Below are positions 1-13,700 of a stretch of DNA of 64,000 nucleotides, in pieces. Numbering within the stretch: the first letter of the stretch is position 1; each line of letters opens with the position of its first letter. Both the position numbers and the translations under genes were made by a program. Under the pieces are notes generated by a model. The model made no database searches. It saw only the letters and a program-made list of their open reading frames with translations, and was not told the DNA's origin. The DNA comes from Sycobia sp. Sy_11 (Eukaryota; Arthropoda; Insecta; Hymenoptera; Epichrysomallidae): assembly GCA_018907035.1 (NCBI GenBank), contig JACCIC010000039.1, forward strand, positions 442,501 through 506,500, read 5' to 3'.

Positions 1-316
1 ATTCGAATGGGAGGTAGAGAGGAGGCGAGGGAGGGCGGGGCTTGAACTATATGTAAAAAAAAATTTCATCCTCCTCTATTCTTCCTTTCGAAACGCGCGG
101 AAATCCAAGAGATTTCTCGAATGTCGGCTAATGTTAGTCGGATTCAGTGACTGGTAACGAAATTTTTCTCGCCTATACTTCGTATATAATATGAACTTCG
201 TACCCGGAGCAACTTTAGAGCGGAATTTTGATTTAAAAAAAAAAAAAAACGAGTGAAGGAAAAAACAAATAGCAGTCTTTTCATCCGCTAGTCGATTTAT
301 GTATAGAAATCTGCTG

Positions 317-317
<1 letters not shown>

Positions 318-367
<50 letters not shown>
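318..367. repeat. (TA)n microsatellite
   Basis: Uninterrupted alternating TA of about 50 bases. It produces an artefactual poly-YI open frame on the minus strand. Confidence 0.95.
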
Positions 368-369
<2 letters not shown>

Positions 370-3300
370 CATATGTGAACTCCAAGACATCTCATGGGAA
401 ATAAATATTCTAGAAACACGAAGTAGAGAGAAAGTTAGTATTTTCTCATTGCGGTTCAATGCTGGTCATACCGTATAAATACGAATCCGCGCGTTGATTG
501 TGAAATTTCTTATTAGACGCAAGGAATCAAATACGTGATTATGTTAATGATTATTATTTATTATCGACAAACACCCTCATCGACGTCGTAAACAGCGGGA
601 GTGACCAATTTTCAATTCGGCTCGTTGGAAACCGAGAACTTCGTAAATTCGCGACGAAATTCCGCGCGCCCGAAGGTAAAATCCTTCCATTTCCGGTTTC
701 GAGAAAGAAGAGCGATCGCATTATATTACCATTATATTACCATTTTAATCTCGTCTATATCTCTCGCGGGGACGTTAATGCGGACTTTATAAAGACCATA
801 TATTATATTTAATATGACGGCGCTATTCGCCTCGACGGACCGTGGCACCGTTAACGCGGCCTCGGATCAATGCTAAGTCAACAAAGCGAAGCTCAACGAG
901 CGTTGTGCCTACACGGGGAACTAATTTTACGGGGCAACTTTTACACTGCGATCGCGGCAAATAGCAATCTTGCGTGACAATTTGGGAAAGAAATAAATGT
1001 GTAAATGGAAGTACGGTGCTATTCCTTACGACTTAATGGAGATATTGACGCGGAGGTATATATTTGCGACGGTAAAAACGATACGATGCAAATTCTTATG
1101 GATAATGCAGTCGTTAAAAGTATAAAATTTGATGCGGTAATGAGAAAATAGACGTATTTTCCCCCTCCTTCTTGATAGTGATTTTATACTACTATTATTG
1201 TGGGCCAAGTTAGATGAAAATGCGACCTACTTTCCCCTCGAGTGTAAATCTCAGGAGCGCATTAACGTCACTTTTAGCATAAGAAGTGCATATAACGTTT
1301 TTTTACCCTTTTTTTCTTTCATTTTTTTTTTTTTTTTTTTTTTGAGTAATTTAAAATTTTTAATTAAATGCTATTTTTATAAGAGAAATGGGAGGCGAAT
1401 TCTTTTCTTTTTTTTTTTTTCATCGCGCAGCACTTGACGCGAGGGAAAAAATCGACATAAAAATTAATTGAAGATGCTAATAATGCACGTATGTTTATAT
1501 ACTTAATTAAGTTTAATGTTAATTATATACCGGATTCTCGCCAACCGGGGGTGGTATAAATGATAAAAGAACTCTAACCTCTGCCTTCCTTTTCAGTGTA
1601 TGAATAATACGGTATAAGAAATTATAAGTATAAAAACCGACTTAAATTAAACCGGCGGCTTGAAAAACTCGGTTTATAATAAATGAAATGCGCGGCGGCG
1701 CAACAGAGGATGGGAAGTCTAAATAGGGTCAATTTTTTATTGTATAATGGAAAAGGTACAGGGGCGGGCGTATCCAATTTATGCGCTACGCGCGGTAAAA
1801 AAAAAACTTCTCATCAATTTGTCTCAATTGACCTGAAATTCTCCTGCTCCAATTTTAAAAATGTTCGATCTCATTAAAATAAAAAAAAAAAAGAAAGAAA
1901 ACGAAAAAATTATCTCGTCCTAAAAATAAGATTCTTTTTTCTTTTTTTTTTTTTTTTAATCGTCGGATATATATATTTAACGGCATTGCAAGTATTTCGG
2001 TCTGAAAATTCCGAGCTACGATCCTCTTTTATAGGAAGCCACGTCGTCGTATCGCCCAACTCGCTATATACATATAGTTTTTATTTCTTAAAGCCTCGCA
2101 GCCTCGAACCGGGACTGGCTTTATGAGTACAAATTGATTCGCCCCGTGGCACTTAAAATTTTAATTTACCTCCAGGGGAGGCAAAGGTGATAATGAACTA
2201 CTGTTCACGGCGACTAAATGCTCACCGGAGAGACAGGGAGAGAGGGAGGGGGGGGGGGAAGTACGCGGTCATTTATCAAAAGCCCCATCCAGTGTTTAGA
2301 TTAAAATTTCGCGCGACTGGCGATTAAATTACGAAACTTTATATATTATAAAAGTAACAATCGGAATATTATACGATGTATCGAGATTGATCACGCGGAT
2401 AATTCTTAAAAATCGATAATTAATTGAAATTAATCCAATATCATGGTTGTAATTCGTTAATTTATACGGTAATTATAAATTCAGATTTTATCGTGAAATT
2501 CGCGAAAAGGTTTCGTCGATCAATTGTTAAATTGCCAATCATTCCATAATGTCAATTAAAATTCAACTATTTCCTTAATTAACTAAGTTTAATTTATTAA
2601 TCCTGTTTATAAATACATCGGGAAAATTATTAAGAATTTTATAGGTTGGTTCAAGTAAGAAGTAAGTAGACATAAATTTTGTTATTTATAGTACTATTTA
2701 TCGCGTATAGTACGTTAACGGATCGTTTCCAGCAAGATCATTATTCTAAGATTTACAAATTGATATTTTTCATTCCAACCACCGTTTTCATAAATTTTCA
2801 TACACGCATAATTGTAAAATTAATCCAAAAGCTGAATATGCACATTAGAAATTTCCCACAAACACACAAATTTCTATTAAAATTATTCAGGAAATTGAAC
2901 TTTCTATATAATATATAAAAATTCATAATAAAGCTGAATTCGTAATAAGCCATTGTGTAATGACTAAAAAGAATTTCGTATTTATTGTACGTTGAAAATT
3001 TAATTTTAATGAATAAATTACAATGGGAATTTATCTTTTGTAAATTTCATGATTGCATAATATACTTGTTTATATTAGTTTGTTTAACATAAAATTAAAT
3101 TATAAATCTGTTAATTACAATCTCGATTTCGATATATATTGTATATAATAAGCGCTCTCCAAATACATTATAGTACGTATATAGTTGTCTAATAGTCGTT
3201 TAGATATTGTTCGAAACATTTATATAGATATACAAATATATATACATATAATATCTCTAAAATTCTCTGAACAATAATGCATGCATTATTTACCATATTC

Positions 3301-3490
3301 AATTGTTAATAAGATGAAAATAATGGCATTTATAACTGAATTATTTTGATAATAACTGGATCTTTGCCGAAGACAGGAAATTTAGCATTTCGTTCAGTCC
3401 GCGTTTACGCGACCAAAGCCGCTTTTCTTATTTGCGACCGCGTTTATTTGCAGAGACGTCGCGGCGCAATTCCATTGTCATAGAGTTGTT

Positions 3491-3496
<6 letters not shown>

Positions 3497-3535
<39 letters not shown>
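3497..3535. repeat. (TA)n microsatellite
   Basis: Pure alternating TA of about 39 bases. It is the first of two arrays separated by about 130 bases of unique sequence. Confidence 0.95.
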
Positions 3536-3538
<3 letters not shown>

Positions 3539-3665
3539 GTATGTATAACTGTCAAATAATCTCAAATTGACGTTCGCCAGGCTTTGTCATAATTTAGTTT
3601 AGAGTCCCCCGCGACGAATCTCGTTATTATAGAGAACCTTTTAGCGAGATATTTCGTGCCGAGCG

Positions 3666-3668
<3 letters not shown>

Positions 3669-3712
<44 letters not shown>
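3669..3712. repeat. (TA)n microsatellite
   Basis: Pure alternating TA of about 44 bases, second of a close pair with the array at 3497. Confidence 0.95.
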
Positions 3713-3716
<4 letters not shown>

Positions 3717-5039
3717 TACGAGAGCGCGCGACGGGGCACGAATTGCGGGGGAAAACGATCATACTTACGGTCTTTCGCATTCTTTTCGTCCATATTTAAG
3801 GTTTCTTTTAATTGCTTTTTTTGTTAAATCGTCCATACCTTTTTTTTATTATTTTACTTTTTACCTTTTTTACTATTTTTACTGGTTTTTCACGAATATG
3901 CGACAGGAAAAAACGAACGATATAAAACTTCTCTTGATGAAGCCATATAACGCCTCACGCATTAGTTTCTGGATTTTTGATGCTTACGTATACAACATAT
4001 CGAAATACAATGATTGTAACTCTCGACGAAATATATAATTTTTAATCGCTACAATTCCTTGCTTTACATATCAAAGTGATATATTGAGGGAAAATAAATC
4101 TCCAGGAATCATGATCGGTTTTGGATTATTTTGAGTATATAACGATGCTTTTACCTTGCATTTCGCGAGTCTCAATTTTTCTTCAATAATCTATCGTTTT
4201 TACTGAAAAATAAGTTGTCAAACATCGATTGTGTATTTAAACGATATCTACATCGTCGCTGACAGATTTTTTTATAACTTTCAAGTAATTTCCATGTTCT
4301 ATGATTTCCATGAGTTTATTGACTCATTTATTTATTTTTTTATTTTTTTATTATCGCCATGAAAGTATTCTTATCAGAGCTCCAATATGTGTGGTGGTAA
4401 ACCGCGAGTTTCAAGCTACACTGTTGCATATGAACTACCCTGCGCCGCGCTATAGTTTTACGAAGCTACGATAATATTCATCTGTAGTTTGATACATAGT
4501 ATAGCAATAAAAACTATACCAATCGATGGATATCGTTTTAGACACGCAAATCGTAAAGGGCTTCAATTAATTGAATAGAATAATAGTTGTTTGCTTTTTT
4601 CTTCCTCGCTTCGGCTAATTTCGCATCCTCTCAGGCGATAATCGTCCAATATAATATATGGTTAAGAATCGGGTGGTCCGCGAGCATTCAATTGATTCAC
4701 GGCAGAGGGTGGAAAGGCTCTGTAACCAATGATGACAACGAGAATTTTGCGCATGTTATCCTCAGGCACGGAGCAACTTGGAGAAGTTTGGTTCGGAACG
4801 GGTCCATCATCTTCGTGGCGCGTAACACGCCGCGGATGGAAGCATTATTAAACAAATGAACGATGCGCTCAGGCAAAAGGAAAAACAGTGCCTCGAACTT
4901 TGCACAGACGTATGTATGTATTTCCCGATGATGTGAATTATTCTTCGATTTGTGAAAAGGAACAATTTCATTTGCTTCGCGACAAAAATTAAAATCCACG
5001 AGGATTTTTTGTAATGAAAAGCTAACAAACCGATCCAAG

Positions 5040-5145
5040 CCATAACCGGCTGAATTTCTGCTAAAAATGTAAAACTGGATGGTGAATTGTATGGCTGATG
5101 CCTTATCTCGCCGATACGATTCTTTCAAAATATTTGTATGTATTG
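5040..5145 (+). pseudogene. Degraded Ty3/gypsy-like pol fragment (RNase H C-terminal end)
   Basis: The frame starting at 5091 reads M-A-D-A-L-S-R-R. ADALSR is the hallmark end of the reverse transcriptase/RNase H region in Ty3/gypsy LTR retrotransposons. Upstream in the same frame is A-E-F (5049-5057), which family members carry shortly before the motif. An in-frame stop (5070-5072) separates the two, and the K-x-K-T-G segment at 5065-5079 lies in a different frame, so the copy has both a stop and a frameshift. No aspartate-rich catalytic block, integrase, gag or LTR is visible nearby. It is a short dead relic. A chance match to a six-residue motif is possible but made less likely by the AEF context. 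Confidence 0.42.
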
Positions 5146-5150
5146 CAAAT

Positions 5151-5817
5151 TTGAAAAGTCAATTTTTACCACGTAAAGACAATATAAAGTAACATGAATA
5201 CTACGCCCACACTTATAAACATGAATTCGTTATTTTCTTTAATTTATATCATAAAAATTCTTCCCTTCAAATGTATTATTAATTTCTTTTTTTATGGAAA
5301 GTATAAAATTATTCTTTGTAGATAGATTTTTTTAAGAGACATAAACAACGAGAGAGTGTAGAAAGACTAATTCTTATTTAGATTTCATAAGTATTTTTAT
5401 TCTAACTCTAGTGTCTAATATCGAAATTTTAGGAAATACACCGTACTATATTTATTATTGTCATATTTATGCACTACTGTGAATGTTTTATATTATTTAT
5501 ATGTGTTTCAATTGGTATTCAAAAACATTCTTATTGCTATCGCTTCAGATGTATATTTTCGTTGATTTTCAGACTAAACAATTCATATAAACACTTTTAC
5601 TTATAAACGATAATTGTATAAAATTTCGTTTTTTACGACTACAATTATAATTGCTGATATAAAGTCTCATAATCAGCAACACAAAAAGCCTATCAACATT
5701 TCGTAACGATCGAGGCCAAAAACGCAAAGACACGATAACGACCTGTATGATTTATAACCGCCCAAGTTAAATTTTGCCATCAAAGGGATCATGGGGCCAT
5801 CAGTTCTAGATATGGAT
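5151..5817. other. AT-rich noncoding DNA
   Basis: This is strongly AT-rich sequence with no open frame above background and no recognisable element. It may be flanking relic DNA of the transposon fragment just upstream, but nothing in it proves that. Confidence 0.5.
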
Positions 5818-5977
5818 CCGGGCCTCACGACCATTTAATCCGGCCCTGCATAGACGCGAATGCACGTTTCACATATCCCGCGGTTCGAGGGTTGTGAGGA
5901 GCGGGGACGGTGGGATGGACGATGTTTGGGATTACCGCAGCCGTCCCGGAACGACCAAAAGACGCGCGGTGGATCAG

Positions 5978-6121
5978 AAAGAGAGAGAGAGAGAGAGAGA
6001 GAAGGGGGAGAGAGAGGCTCGAGGGATGCGGCGGAGCATCGCCGACGGCGTGCGAGCGAGTTACGGGGGAGGTTGGGAAACGAGGTCGAAGCGCTAGAAG
6101 AGAAAGAGGGAGGGACGATGG

Positions 6122-6165
<44 letters not shown>

Positions 6166-6172
6166 TAGAGAG
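5978..6172. repeat. (GA)n tracts, two blocks
   Basis: GA dinucleotide runs occupy about 5978-6001 and 6122-6172, with single-base interruptions in the second. They generate Arg/Glu-rich false open frames. Confidence 0.9.
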
Positions 6173-6729
6173 AGGCCAGAAGCGTCGATCAATGTATCGA
6201 GGGTGGGAGTGCCGGCGCGACATGGTCGGGAGAGGAGGATATGGGAAGCCGGTGCGCGCGCGCGTGCCCGCGGGAAAAGTTAGGTCGGACAATCTATGTA
6301 TATATATACACACCCATACACATAGCGACGCGGCGGCGCCGCGACGCCCGGCGTCGCAATGTCCCGTATAATACGCACGCGCCCGCGCGGATTCCGCACC
6401 GGGTCCGAGCGAGATTACCCTCCCCCCCCCTCCTCCCGCCCGCTCGCCCGGCCGCGCGATTCTCTCCGCTGGAATTCCCGGCCGTTGTTCCCCTCCCCCC
6501 GCGCCAAATGCCTCTTATCGGAAATTACGATCTGGGCCAAATCCGCGGAGGAGCCGACGTCCTCTCGGAGCCCTTTCTTTTTTCCTCCTCGACCTCCTCC
6601 TCCTTCTCCACCCATGCTCCACCTCGTTGCCGCGGGGCTTACGCGCGCTCTCGTCTATATCTTGCGCATCGCGGATTATATAGCGGCAACGCCAGAGTAG
6701 CCCCGGCCCACGCTCGCGGCTGTAAGAGG

Positions 6730-6734
<5 letters not shown>

Positions 6735-6776
<42 letters not shown>
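6735..6776. repeat. (GA)n microsatellite
   Basis: Nearly pure GA run of about 40 bases inside the GC-rich island. Confidence 0.92.
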
Positions 6777-6782
<6 letters not shown>

Positions 6783-6998
6783 AGCGTGACCGCTGGGGGG
6801 CTCTCGCCAATTATCCGCGCACGTGCGCCGCGCCGGTCGAATGTTTTACGGCGGTTTGATGGACCCAATGGCAGGGGAGAGGGATGAGCTGGGGGTAGAT
6901 GGTCGGGGGCTGGAAGAGCTGCCGGAGGGTAATTGAAACGCGTCGAGCGCGGCGGCAGATGGACAGGTGTCGAGTACAAAGAGATTAGTTGAGGAATT

Positions 6999-7001
<3 letters not shown>

Positions 7002-7037
<36 letters not shown>
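7002..7037. repeat. (TA)n microsatellite followed by TG/CG alternation
   Basis: A pure TA run of about 36 bases is followed, after a short spacer, by TG- and CG-alternating sequence to about 7080. Confidence 0.92.
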
Positions 7038-7040
<3 letters not shown>

Positions 7041-7435
7041 ATGTGTGTATGTGCGAGTGTGCCTGTGCGCGCGCGCGCATATAAATGGAACATTCTACGT
7101 CAGATTGATAAAGGCTCTCGCCAAAGCATACCTTACGAAAACTTTTATTTTCAATGAAAAAAATATGTTTTTATAAGCCTTAACAGATGTCACGAATCAA
7201 ATTTAATAAACCAGTCATATAATTCACTATGTTTTATAGAAGATTAAGTAAACCAATGGTTGTTTCTTTCTCTGCTACTACTTACAGACGATACTTTTAC
7301 TTGATGTAGTATCTTTATATATGCATCTATGTATCGGTGAGCGATTCGATTCCTACCCCGATAAGTTTCCAGTTATCATGTTGTCTGTTCAAAGTTTCCT
7401 CTACTCGTTATACATAGAATTAATGCATATTTATC

Positions 7436-7438
<3 letters not shown>

Positions 7439-7484
<46 letters not shown>
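7439..7484. repeat. (TA)n microsatellite
   Basis: Pure alternating TA of about 46 bases. Confidence 0.95.
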
Positions 7485-7487
<3 letters not shown>

Positions 7488-8044
7488 TTACGAAATAATA
7501 CGTTGGTTCTTGATAGCACATTGATATTTTGTTCAAAAATTTCGAAAAGTCTACATTAACGTATAAATGATATATAATTATTTATATTGATATCGATGTT
7601 GGAATGAATATTTATTTATACATTTGTTCTTTCGAATAATTATGTAGTCAATTTTGTACACGAGTTTCATCTTAGCAAGAGGTCAATCAAATAAAGTAGC
7701 TACAATCGTCTTCATAAAATGTAAATATAACATTCCTTTTTATTTGTACAAAACCGAATTCTTGCACACCAGTGACCAATAGAAACAGCTATATTATTTT
7801 TTTAATATAAAGGATGTTCATCAGTTCTATGTATGTGTAAAAAAAATAAACTCACTCAAGCAAATGTATAATCGACTAATGCCGCTCCAAAATAGTTTCG
7901 AGTGTGCAATTATGATTGAACGATTGGAGAGAGACTGCGGTATTATTTTAGTGAAGTGAATTTCGTTAGTTTATACGAAAATCGTTAGTCAAGGACGAAA
8001 TTGATGCTTTTTTCCTTCGCTCACCTTATAAAAAACAGCGTCGC

Positions 8045-8063
8045 GTAGCAAAAATTTTGCTAC
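8045..8063. repeat. Near-perfect 19-base palindrome
   Basis: The arms GTAGCAAAA and TTTTGCTAC are exact reverse complements around a single central A. Outside the arms the symmetry stops. It could be a dimeric factor site or chance. Confidence 0.75.
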
Positions 8064-11000
8064 ACGATTTATGGCAGGCGTTATTTTTCATAGATAATCA
8101 AATTACTTAATACACAGCCGTATCGGAAATTGATTTATTGTACATTCGCTTAAGTGTGTTCATTAGATAAATCATGATTTTTCATAAATATTTACGCGAC
8201 ATAGATGAGCGATCTGATCGGATTTTCTAATTCTGTCATGCGCGCTTGCTTAAAGTAGAATAACAACGTTCTCCCGTACAAAAACTTCTCGCGAGTATAT
8301 GTATATATACGTCCAACGAAATTTGATGGGGAGCCCTTTAATCGACCGAACGTGTAATACATCCGATAGATATATATTATAGATCGGGAGCTTGGAAGTT
8401 TGACAAATGGCAAATTTTTTTTTTTCCCCATTCGAGGATGATTCGGACACTGTCGAGGCTGGGAATTAGGGGCGGCTACATTGGAATCCGATATAACGGG
8501 GATGAAATAGTGAGCTGGCTCGATAATTATGTTCTAATTAGGAAATCCGGAATTTTCGTCGGTTTCTCCGTCGATTAAATCCGACGTTTTCCATTTTTCA
8601 TGTTACTTGCTCGATTCAAATTTTACTTATCCACATTAAGTTTGGAATTTTGCCCCATTATTTATATACACATCAAGACAGCGTTCGACAAATCCTCAAC
8701 GCCAAAGTGGAAATAGAAAATGAAAAAAAGTTCTAGAATAAATGTATTTTAAATGTAGTAGAAGATTTTTCATAAAATTCTCCGTATGGATAATGATTAG
8801 ATAAAAAAAACAATTAATATTAGACATCTATTAATATCAATGTAATATAATTAGAATTAATGGGAATGAGATATTAATTTACTTTTTAACTTTTATAAAT
8901 TTTTAATGCACTGTACAATAAATTTAGTTAAATCCATTCGCTGCGCAAATGAAAGTTGAATATTAAATATATAATTAAAAAATTAATATTGCACGTTTCG
9001 TATAAATTTTCTAGCGTAATGAGGTTGACGAGAATAATGGGTTTTGCCATTTTGTACCAGAATGCGATTTTAAAATTTCAATGACCTATTATTCTTATTT
9101 GAGAAAGGATATTTATGATATTGCTGTTATCTATATACGACGGAATAAAGCATTTTTTGTTTTTGACGCAGGCGACCGTTATGATTATATCGACTTAATA
9201 TTCTATGCGATAATCTATATTAATATATTATAAATATTAGTTAACCATCCGTCAACGGCGTTAAAATTAATAAAGTCATAAAATGACATTAATGGCTTCC
9301 TAAGTATATTATCTGCTTACGAGCAAATAATTGATTAAATTATAATAAGTAGAATTATTAACAGGAATATATTTATTCCATTAACAAACTAAATTGAATT
9401 TTTGTTTGTATTCTTCTACAGTAAACATAATTATTTCTTGATATTCTATATAATATTATATTTTTCAAAGAAAATAAATACGTTAAAAATACCATATTCC
9501 TGAGTATTTATTAAATGTTGTAAGATAATTTTGCCGCGCCATGTAGAACAAAATGTCCCCTTGGTTTACATTTTCGTAAATTTATTCACTGATTATACGC
9601 TGTGAAAACGTCGCGATCGAATATTTGTTAACGTAAAAGTAACTCCTGTAAAAATGTAATTTTCATTAGATAAAGGAAATTTTTTTTTTTCAACAAACTT
9701 TGTAATTTAAATTGAAATTTTGCTTAAAATAATCAACAGTGAGAAATTTCGTTTGCTCGCTAACTACATTTAGATCGTTATTATTAAATCACGCGAGTCC
9801 GCCAACTCTTTATAAGCAGCAGTTTAAACTGCTTAACTTCCTCAAACTGTCCCGTTTATTAGAAAATATTTGAAAATTTGTATGAAAGTTAAACATTGGC
9901 CCCCGGGGCACAGGAGAGGCAGATCGTTCCTCATGAATCTGCATAGTTTTCGCGCAACAATTAAAAACACGAGAAAATTGCTCGATGAAAATAAGCAACT
10001 AAATTAAGCATGACGATTTATTTATCGGATCTATCTGATAAATTTACCGTACGAAGCCAATTCACTGTCTAATACGTTACCGCACATCAATTGCTATAAA
10101 AACGAATCCTAGACTATCCGGGTCAATTTGCGGCGAATAAAATTATTGATAAAATTAGTTTTTGGGCGTGGGGGAGGGGGGGTGAAAGTATTAAGCCCGG
10201 CGATAAGCTATAAATTAATGAATAACCGGGTAGACGTATGCATTCGAGATTGGATAATCGGCGGTTGTGCAGCTTTCGCGGACGTATCGGTTAACCGAAG
10301 TCGTCAATTTTTCATAAACCAGAAATTCTGGGTGCGCAAAATTTAATCGACCCATAAAAATAAGTCACTTAAACATTGCGCCTTAATTCTCAATAATTAA
10401 TACGATACGAAGGCGTAAAATACGGCACAAAAAAGGGAATATGAGAAATAGAAATAAAGTAATATAGAGTGCCAAAGATAGTTTAAAGATTTGTTAGTCG
10501 AAATCTCTAAAATGCTGATTTTTCTTATTTTTCATTTATTTCACACCCAGTCGTGTAAAATTTTTTTACTATATCAATATTTTTTATAATTCCTTATATT
10601 TCTTATCTTTTTAATTTTCTCTCTTATTTACTCGAATTTCTAGTTTTACCTTTTTTTCACAATATTGCAGAATTACGTATAGCCCTGTATACTTCTACTT
10701 GTCCACTTTTCCTTTCCTGTACCTCAAGAACGAGAACAAATTTTCTCGACTTATGTATACGTAACCCTCTGTATTCACGTGTCCCCGTGTCCTCGTACGT
10801 TTTTTCGAACAAAACCACAATTTTCATCTCAACAAATTGAAGTTCGGTCAGCGGGAATACTTTTGGAAAGAATTTTGCGTTCTTGCATTTGTCGGTTTGA
10901 AAAAAAATAAATTTTAAAGAATTTTTTAACTTAAAAAAAAATAAAAAAAATTCCCTCGTCCAATCTTTATTCTGCAAAACGTATTCGAGCTCCAAAGATC

Positions 11001-12550
11001 ATAAGGGTACAATGATATATGACAGAGTATATATGTCTATGCAAAGGATACACGTACTGTAGACAATTTGTATTCAATTTATTTCTTTTTAACGGCAGAC
11101 TTATAAAAACAGTATAGGCCGGTAAAATGTTTTTCGATTTTCTTTTACGCTGCTTTTTGTTTTAAAACAGCACTTTGGCAAATACCCTCTATATAGCTGA
11201 TTTTAAAGCACTTTTATCGCATGTACTTAGTTTTTATTTATATGGCAGAGCTTGAAATTCGAATTTCTTTTTTTTTCTGTACAAAGGTGGCTTGTCATTG
11301 ATGTCAAGCGTCACAATTGAGTCCAAAACTTTTTTTTCGCCTTATCTATTAAAAAATGCGATAATATACAAAAAATAATTGATGCAGTATATACATATAG
11401 TGTTTCATGGAAAAAACGTAGCAATAATAAAAATATAATAGGGATTTAATATAGCGTTTGTGTTTGCAGCATTTTATACGACAAACTAAGATTCGTTGTC
11501 TAACACTTCAACGACTATGAAAAATCTATTCCCCACAATATGCGAGTTAAGTTAATTCGCACAGGCATATGATGCGTTTCGATCAGCACCTCATGTTCAT
11601 ATAAATTTTGTTTTTAAATGTTTCGGCGGTTATAAATACACGAGTCACAGTATAAACATTTCGTCTTCGGGCGTCATATCTCGAGATTCAACCTGATAGT
11701 AAACGTATTGCATGCGAAAGAGGCGGTGCGAGACGCAAGGGGGAAAAGAAAGATATGTATTTAGTTATAAATAAATATGTAGGAGACAAAGACAGATAAC
11801 AGTCGATGTTACGGATTTTTGCGTTATTTCTTGAACAAATCGTGTTTGAGTACAATATTCATCTTAAAAGATACAGAGATAGATAAGATAAAGAGCATAT
11901 TGCTTTATAAACTATTGAGACACTCGTTAATAGTTGATATTTTTGACGAGCTATATTAATAAAATGTATGAATATTATACTTATTATTGATATCTAATAA
12001 ATATATAAAAATGTACATTTCAGAATGTTCACTGTATAGCAAAATTTTAGTCTCAACTAGTCCTTAGTATATTGATTCAATATATGTAGTTTTATATACT
12101 TACAAATTTATTCGTCATATAATTTTCTTCTTATCCTTAATGTATTTTTAAGTATAACACAGTAGTGAGTAATTTATTTATAATATCGCATCTGTACATT
12201 CTTTTGTTGTTAGTTTAAAATTTTTTACTTTTATTAATTTTTTTGTTTGCATGGAAAAATACTATTTCAATACACACTTAATTCTTATTATACACTTAAC
12301 TTTAACTACAGTGAGTTATAATTATTTCCGTGTATTTTAATATATGTAAGCGAATGTATGTTACACGTTAACAGAAGAACGTACAAATAAGATATTATTT
12401 ATATATAAGATATTGTCAAATTTTTATTCTAATATATATGGTTTTCCCACGCTAACTGTGTGAACAAAAATTTCAATACATTTCGTTACTTTCATAGTTC
12501 TTATAATTTCTGTTAAACTAATTGTTGATCAATTTTAAGAAAAGGCAAAA

Positions 12551-12959
12551 ATGTGGTCGAAGTCGCTTCTACAGCCTTCAACTACAGGGTTTCGTCGCCG
12601 CACAACCTTTTTTTCTCTCCTTCATTAAACTTTGCCGATCTCTGGTTTGCCCTGAAGAACATGCTCATTATTATGATTCCTACGATCACAACGTCTTGTG
12701 TCGAGGTTGGTTTTCTCCTTCAAACTTCCGTAATTTTTTTTTTTTGTACTTCTTTTCGCTATGGTCCACAAATACACCCTCTTTCTTCTTCGGTCCTTGG
12801 TCACCTCGCGAGCGCGCTTGTAGCTTTCCTCCTCCTCCCTCTCTCTTCTTCCTGGTCCACTCCGGCCGCTCCTCTGACCGCTTCCCGCTATATCGACTCT
12901 ACATATAGGTCTCCTCTTCTTCTCGGGCATTGGGTTTTTTTTAATCTCTTTATAGTAAT

Positions 12960-13001
<42 letters not shown>

Positions 13002-13030
13002 TCCTTCCATCGTACATCTTCCGTAATTAT
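12551..13030. other. Pyrimidine-rich tract with (TC)n
   Basis: The plus strand is dominated by C/T from about 12600 to 13020 and ends in a (TC)n run at 12960-12998. Overlapping open frames on both strands follow this composition (Phe/Ser/Leu one way, Arg/Glu/Lys the other). I see no domain and no credible exon boundaries, so I read it as low-complexity noncoding DNA. Confidence 0.6.
12960..12998. repeat. (TC)n microsatellite
   Basis: TC run of about 39 bases with one interruption near its start. Confidence 0.92.
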
Positions 13031-13633
13031 ACATGAGCGTCCTCATGAAAGTTCTTCATTTGGATTGGGAAACCTTTGATCCATGTCAAAGATGATGAAG
13101 AAAGGCTGGGTCGGCGAGCGAACCTTGCGATCAGGCCGAGAAGCATCGGACCACGTTATGCAATGATTAATTCTTGGTCTTATATACTAATCGAGGCTTC
13201 TTTATGACACTTGCGAGAATCTTTTTGCTTGAATAAAAATGCGCTTTATGATTAGTAAAAGAACTGTTCGTTGTCGTAAAATTATTCTACGTAAAGTATA
13301 AATTATTTATTTAATCAAAAGCAATCCCAATTATTCTAAAATCATGTTATTTGGTCTGTTAAACATTTTATTATGAAATTTTACAATTGCAAATAAGTAC
13401 TTTCGCCGCCTGGTGGCCAGTGTTCAATTAATTTATTTTTTTCGAGACCATCTTAAGTTCTTCATTTGTGTACATTTTATACAGTATATGTTTATTTTAC
13501 GATGAAATATAAATACGGTCTTTATTTCTCGATTATGATATTGTACGTTTGAATGAATAAAAATCAATTACTTACATTATTTGAACTTTAGAAGTATAAA
13601 AAATTTATTACGAAATTTGAGATTAAAGAGACT

Positions 13634-13635
13634 AA

Positions 13636-13700
<65 letters not shown>
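13634..13700. repeat. (GA)n microsatellite
   Basis: GA run of about 65 bases with a few G or C interruptions near its ends. Confidence 0.92.

Larger units (their letters stand above)
1..5009. other. AT-rich noncoding DNA, left flank
   Basis: No open frame here has codon structure, a splice context or a motif that I recognise. The stretch is AT-rich with several A/T homopolymer runs (for example 1322-1342 and 3838-3890), a G-rich run near 2250-2259 and three (TA)n arrays listed separately. The frame at 4587-4859 begins at a TTG, not an ATG, and matches nothing I know. I read the whole stretch as intergenic or intronic. Confidence 0.6.
5818..7000. other. GC-rich, CpG-rich island with GA repeats
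   Basis: Base composition changes abruptly from AT-rich flanks to GC-rich sequence full of CpG. It holds three (GA)n tracts (5978-6001, 6124-6172, 6735-6776) and pyrimidine-rich stretches at 6420-6520 and 6575-6620. The overlapping open frames on both strands are low-complexity Arg/Pro/Ser/Glu products and show no domain. The composition fits a promoter or enhancer island bound by GAGA-type factors, but no transcription unit can be tied to it. Confidence 0.5.
7041..12550. other. AT-rich noncoding DNA
   Basis: About 5.5 kb of AT-rich DNA without any open frame that shows coding character. It contains one long (TA)n array (7439-7484), a 19-base palindrome (8045-8063, separate entry) and many A/T homopolymers. 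The longest minus-strand frame (10657-10995) is rich in Phe and Lys from A/T runs and matches no family I know. Confidence 0.6.

Noticed and set aside
4587..4859. 90-codon frame starting like a signal peptide
   Set aside because: The first codon is TTG, not ATG, and the rest matches nothing recognisable. It lies next to the gypsy-like relic and may be part of old repeat DNA.
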